From assembly GCA_947253135.1 (NCBI GenBank), contig CAMXYS010000025.1, forward strand, positions 1 through 15,512: a stretch of DNA of 15,512 nt, written 5' to 3'. The notes below the pieces were generated by a model, which was not told the DNA's origin, did not search any database, and saw only the letters and a program-made list of their open reading frames with translations. Within the stretch, counting starts at the first letter, position 1. Every line of letters starts with the position of its first letter. Below are positions 13,235 to 15,512 of the stretch, one piece after another. Origin of the DNA: an uncultured Clostridia bacterium. Its GTDB lineage: Bacteria; Bacillota; Clostridia; Saccharofermentanales; Fastidiosipilaceae. Both the position numbers and the translations under genes were made by a program.

Positions 13235-15097
13235 TTAGAAGGGGAGGGTTAAAGTGAATTTAGCGCCTTCTCCCGGTTTGCTTTTAACGGCGAGATGGCC
13301 ACCGAGTAGGCGAGTCAATTCTGCTGCTATGGACAGGCCTAAGCCGGTGCCGGACTTACCTCGGGCTTTGTCAGCCTTATAAAAACGCTCAAAGACATGC
13401 GGTAGATCTGCAGCAGCAATCCCCTCGCCATTGTCCTTCACGGTGATCACAAGGGCAGAATCTTGCTCATTGGTAGCGACTTCTATGCGGCCGCCGGTCG
13501 GGGTGAATTTTATGGCGTTATCTAGCAGGATGACCAAGATTTGTTCAATGCGGTCGGGATTGGAAAACAAGGGTTTGTAGTTTTCCTGAACCATGGTAAA
13601 GACCAGGTCTATTTGTCGCTCCCGACACATGAGCGCATAATTTTCTCGCAATTTTTTCAAAATGTCCTCAATCTTAAAGTTCATTTTTTCCAAAGGGATT
13701 TGTCCTGCTTGAATGCGAGAGAGCTCCATCATATCGTCGATCAGACGAGACAAACGAATGCACTCCGCATGGATGATATCGTAATAGCGGTGTAGGGCGG
13801 CGTCATCTTTAACCATGCCATCTTGCATCGGTTCGATCAGGGCCCTCATCGCTGTCAGAGGCGTTCTCAATTCATGAGATATATTGGCTATGTAATCGCG
13901 CCTGGTTTGCTCTAGCTTTTCGGCTTCTGTCACATCTCTAAACAGTCCAACTGCACCGACAACTTGGTCCTCTGTGTCTTTTAACACTTCAATTTGTACG
14001 TAGATGAGGCTGTTCTCCAGACGGATTGTGCGCCGCCGCTGGAGGCCGTCTGACAGGGCCTTTTGAAAATCTTCTTTTATTCCTGCCGGCAGTAAGGAGA
14101 TTATTTTCTTGCTGGCATCATTAAGTCCTTCAGCTCGACTTAAACCGGTAAAAATATCATGATCAGTATCTTCAAGTGGATGGTCGCTGTCAGAATCCAA
14201 GTTTAGCAATTGAAAAAAGGCGGGGTTGCAGTGGGTTAACCGAAAGTCTCCGTCGAAGGCGGCGATGCCCTCGTTAAGCCCGTTCAGGATTTGTCGCAGG
14301 CGGTTGCGCTCGGTTAAAAGGGCAGATACAGTGCGCTTGAGGTCAGCTGCCAATTGGTTTAAGGCGCGAGCCAGTTCACCGATTTCGCCGGGTTGGCCAC
14401 TGTCAGCTCTTAAGGTAAAGTTGCCGTTTGACATAGCTTGGGCGATGTCTTTCATTTGGTTGACCGGCTGAGTGATGCGGTTGGCTAAGAATAAAACGGG
14501 CGTGAACATTAAAAGGAAGGTAATAGCACAAGCTAAAATTAAGGGTAGGTAGAGGCTGCGAGAACCTGAATTCATGTCCTGCAAGGACTTCATGACAAAG
14601 ACACTGCCGACTATAACATTGGTTTCGCTGTACTGGTCTTGGACGATAATGGGATAGCCGACCACCAGAATCTGTTGGTGGTCTTCGCCATATTGCAGCG
14701 TGAAGTCGATGCTCATGCCGGCCTTAATGCGGTCTTGGTGCTTGGTCATCTCGCTGCGAGCCGCGGTCAAAAAATGCTCATCAAAACCGGTATTGGCGGA
14801 GGTTTTACCATAATATTCGGTGGGTGCATTGAACAGAAAAACAGTGATAGAGGCATCAGTCATCTCGGCCGTTGTTGACAAAATATCGTTAAAGCGGAGG
14901 GCGGAAATTTCCTGGCCGACATAACGACCGGTTTGTTCGGCCAAATAAGCACTCTTGTTGCGAAATTCCTGGGCTCCTAAATTGCGCAGTACACGGTGTG
15001 AAGTAATAGCGTAAATGGCGACAATCAAAATAGCCGAGGTGAGGACTGCGGCGATGAGAATCAGTAAGTACTGCCGGCGTAAGACGCTATTTTTCAT
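13235..15097 (-). CDS. Sensor histidine kinase (PhoR/WalK-like, HAMP-PAS)
   Basis: This 620-residue membrane sensor kinase has TM1 at about 10-31, an extracytoplasmic sensing domain at about 32-181 and TM2 at about 182-205. HAMP follows at about 206-258 (ITQPVNQMKDIAQAM), PAS at about 265-390, and DHp with phospho-acceptor His408 (NISHELRTPLTAM). The catalytic domain has N-box DNAIKF (526-531), G1 DNGEGI (555-560), F-box FERFYKAD (569-576) and G2 GTGLGLS (583-589). All catalytic motifs are intact. It should autophosphorylate and pass phosphate to the regulator encoded just upstream, whose stop codon overlaps this start by ATGA (15094-15097). The layout matches PhoR of phosphate control and WalK-type kinases. 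The signal cannot be told from the sequence, and no pst or phosphatase gene is in view. Confidence 0.93.
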   Translation of the reverse strand: MKNSVLRRQYLLILIAAVLTSAILIVAIYAITSHRVLRNLGAQEFRNKSAYLAEQTGRYVGQEISALRFNDILSTTAEMTDASITVFLFNAPTEYYGKTSANTGFDEHFLTAARSEMTKHQDRIKAGMSIDFTLQYGEDHQQILVVGYPIIVQDQYSETNVIVGSVFVMKSLQDMNSGSRSLYLPLILACAITFLLMFTPVLFLANRITQPVNQMKDIAQAMSNGNFTLRADSGQPGEIGELARALNQLAADLKRTVSALLTERNRLRQILNGLNEGIAAFDGDFRLTHCNPAFFQLLNLDSDSDHPLEDTDHDIFTGLSRAEGLNDASKKIISLLPAGIKEDFQKALSDGLQRRRTIRLENSLIYVQIEVLKDTEDQVVGAVGLFRDVTEAEKLEQTRRDYIANISHELRTPLTAMRALIEPMQDGMVKDDAALHRYYDIIHAECIRLSRLIDDMMELSRIQAGQIPLEKMNFKIEDILKKLRENYALMCRERQIDLVFTMVQENYKPLFSNPDRIEQILVILLDNAIKFTPTGGRIEVATNEQDSALVITVKDNGEGIAAADLPHVFERFYKADKARGKSGTGLGLSIAAELTRLLGGHLAVKSKPGEGAKFTLTLPF

Positions 15098-15512
15098 GCC
15101 GGTATGACCTCAAATTTGTAACCGATGCCATAGACGGTCACCAGGGTATAGGCAGCCCGGTCACGTTGGATTTTCTGGCGGATGCGTTTGATATGTGTAT
15201 CCACTGTCCGAGTTTCACCGAAGTAGTCATATCCCCAAACCTGCGAAAGAATTTGTTCCCGGGTCATAACCTGGCCTGGATGTGAAGCTAAAAAGTAAAG
15301 AATTTCAACTTCCTTGGGTGTGCAAGATATAACTTCACCGTCAACCTTGACCTGGTAGTGGTCCAGCAAAATTTCTAAGCCGGGAAAGTGGAGGTGGTGC
15401 CCATCTGAACCGACCTTTCTCTGATTCCGGTCACTGATGCGACGGAGGACGGCTTTGATGCGGGCCACAACTTCGCGCGGGCTAAAGGGCTTCACAATAT
15501 AGTCGTCCGCAC
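15094..15512 (-). CDS. OmpR/PhoB-family response regulator (partial, N-terminus off the right edge)
   Basis: The minus-strand frame runs in from the right edge with 138 complete residues. It begins ADDYIVKPFSPREV, which contains the conserved Lys of the receiver domain (VKPF) and the last receiver helix. A linker and a complete winged-helix DNA-binding domain follow (TPKEVEILYFLASHPGQ, then VWGYDYFGETRTVDTHI and the wing TVYGIGYKFE). The phospho-acceptor Asp and most of the receiver lie outside the window. The apparent start at 15495 is just an internal GTG (Val) codon. It is cotranscribed with the sensor kinase, with a 4-nt overlap (ATGA) that couples translation. It is likely a PhoP-like transcription factor; its targets are unknown. 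Confidence 0.93.
   Translation of the reverse strand, partial: ADDYIVKPFSPREVVARIKAVLRRISDRNQRKVGSDGHHLHFPGLEILLDHYQVKVDGEVISCTPKEVEILYFLASHPGQVMTREQILSQVWGYDYFGETRTVDTHIKRIRQKIQRDRAAYTLVTVYGIGYKFEVIPA

Noticed and set aside
1..15512. CRISPR arrays, tRNA or rRNA genes
   Set aside because: No regularly spaced repeats and no cloverleaf or rRNA-like sequence were seen on either strand.

Overview
The window looks like chromosomal DNA of an anaerobic low-GC Gram-positive bacterium (Firmicutes, most likely Clostridia or a close relative). The grounds are strong AGGAGG-type ribosome binding sites, many U-tailed hairpin terminators, a decayed copy of the Firmicutes gene ylxM, a PhoP/PhoR-style two-component pair, a split transketolase, and a 4-hydroxybutyrate dehydrogenase close to the clostridial enzyme. 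The genus cannot be told from the sequence. No tRNA, rRNA, CRISPR array, transposase or phage gene was seen.

Region 1 (1-6365) is a carbohydrate or polyol catabolic cluster. A LysR-type regulator (minus strand, cut by the left edge) diverges from a rightward operon: an SDR dehydrogenase, the two halves of a split transketolase, a zinc-dependent MDR dehydrogenase and a GPH-family (MelB-like) cation symporter, ending at a clear terminator. No sugar kinase, aldolase or PTS component is present. This suggests that an unphosphorylated sugar or polyol is imported, oxidised to a ketose, and cleaved directly by the transketolase. The C-terminal transketolase subunit supports this, because several positions that in E. 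coli TktA contact the substrate phosphate or set acceptor choice are changed (Arg358 to Lys, Ser385 to Asn, Asp469 to Tyr). Two further hairpins lie inside the cluster, one on each side of the zinc dehydrogenase gene.

Region 2 (6366-7344) is a gene graveyard: a ylxM pseudogene with an in-frame stop, joined directly to the last part of an sbcC-like gene, with unassigned sequence on both sides. It reads as a deletion or rearrangement scar next to the catabolic cluster.

Region 3 (7345-9134) carries, on the minus strand, a two-TM potassium channel with a cytoplasmic RCK domain and a small FMN-type split-barrel protein. The latter has a strong promoter whose spacer holds a perfect 12-bp palindrome, a likely operator. 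Between the two genes lie a strong terminator and a weak ORF remnant.

Region 4 (9135-13208), on the plus strand, holds 4-hydroxybutyrate dehydrogenase, an unrecognised one-TM protein and a polytopic permease of the nucleobase-transporter-like type, then a long hairpin terminator shared with the convergent genes.

Region 5 (13235-15512), on the minus strand, is a two-component system: an OmpR/PhoB-type response regulator (cut by the right edge) overlapping by ATGA a PhoR/WalK-like sensor kinase with an extracytoplasmic domain, HAMP, PAS and a complete catalytic core.
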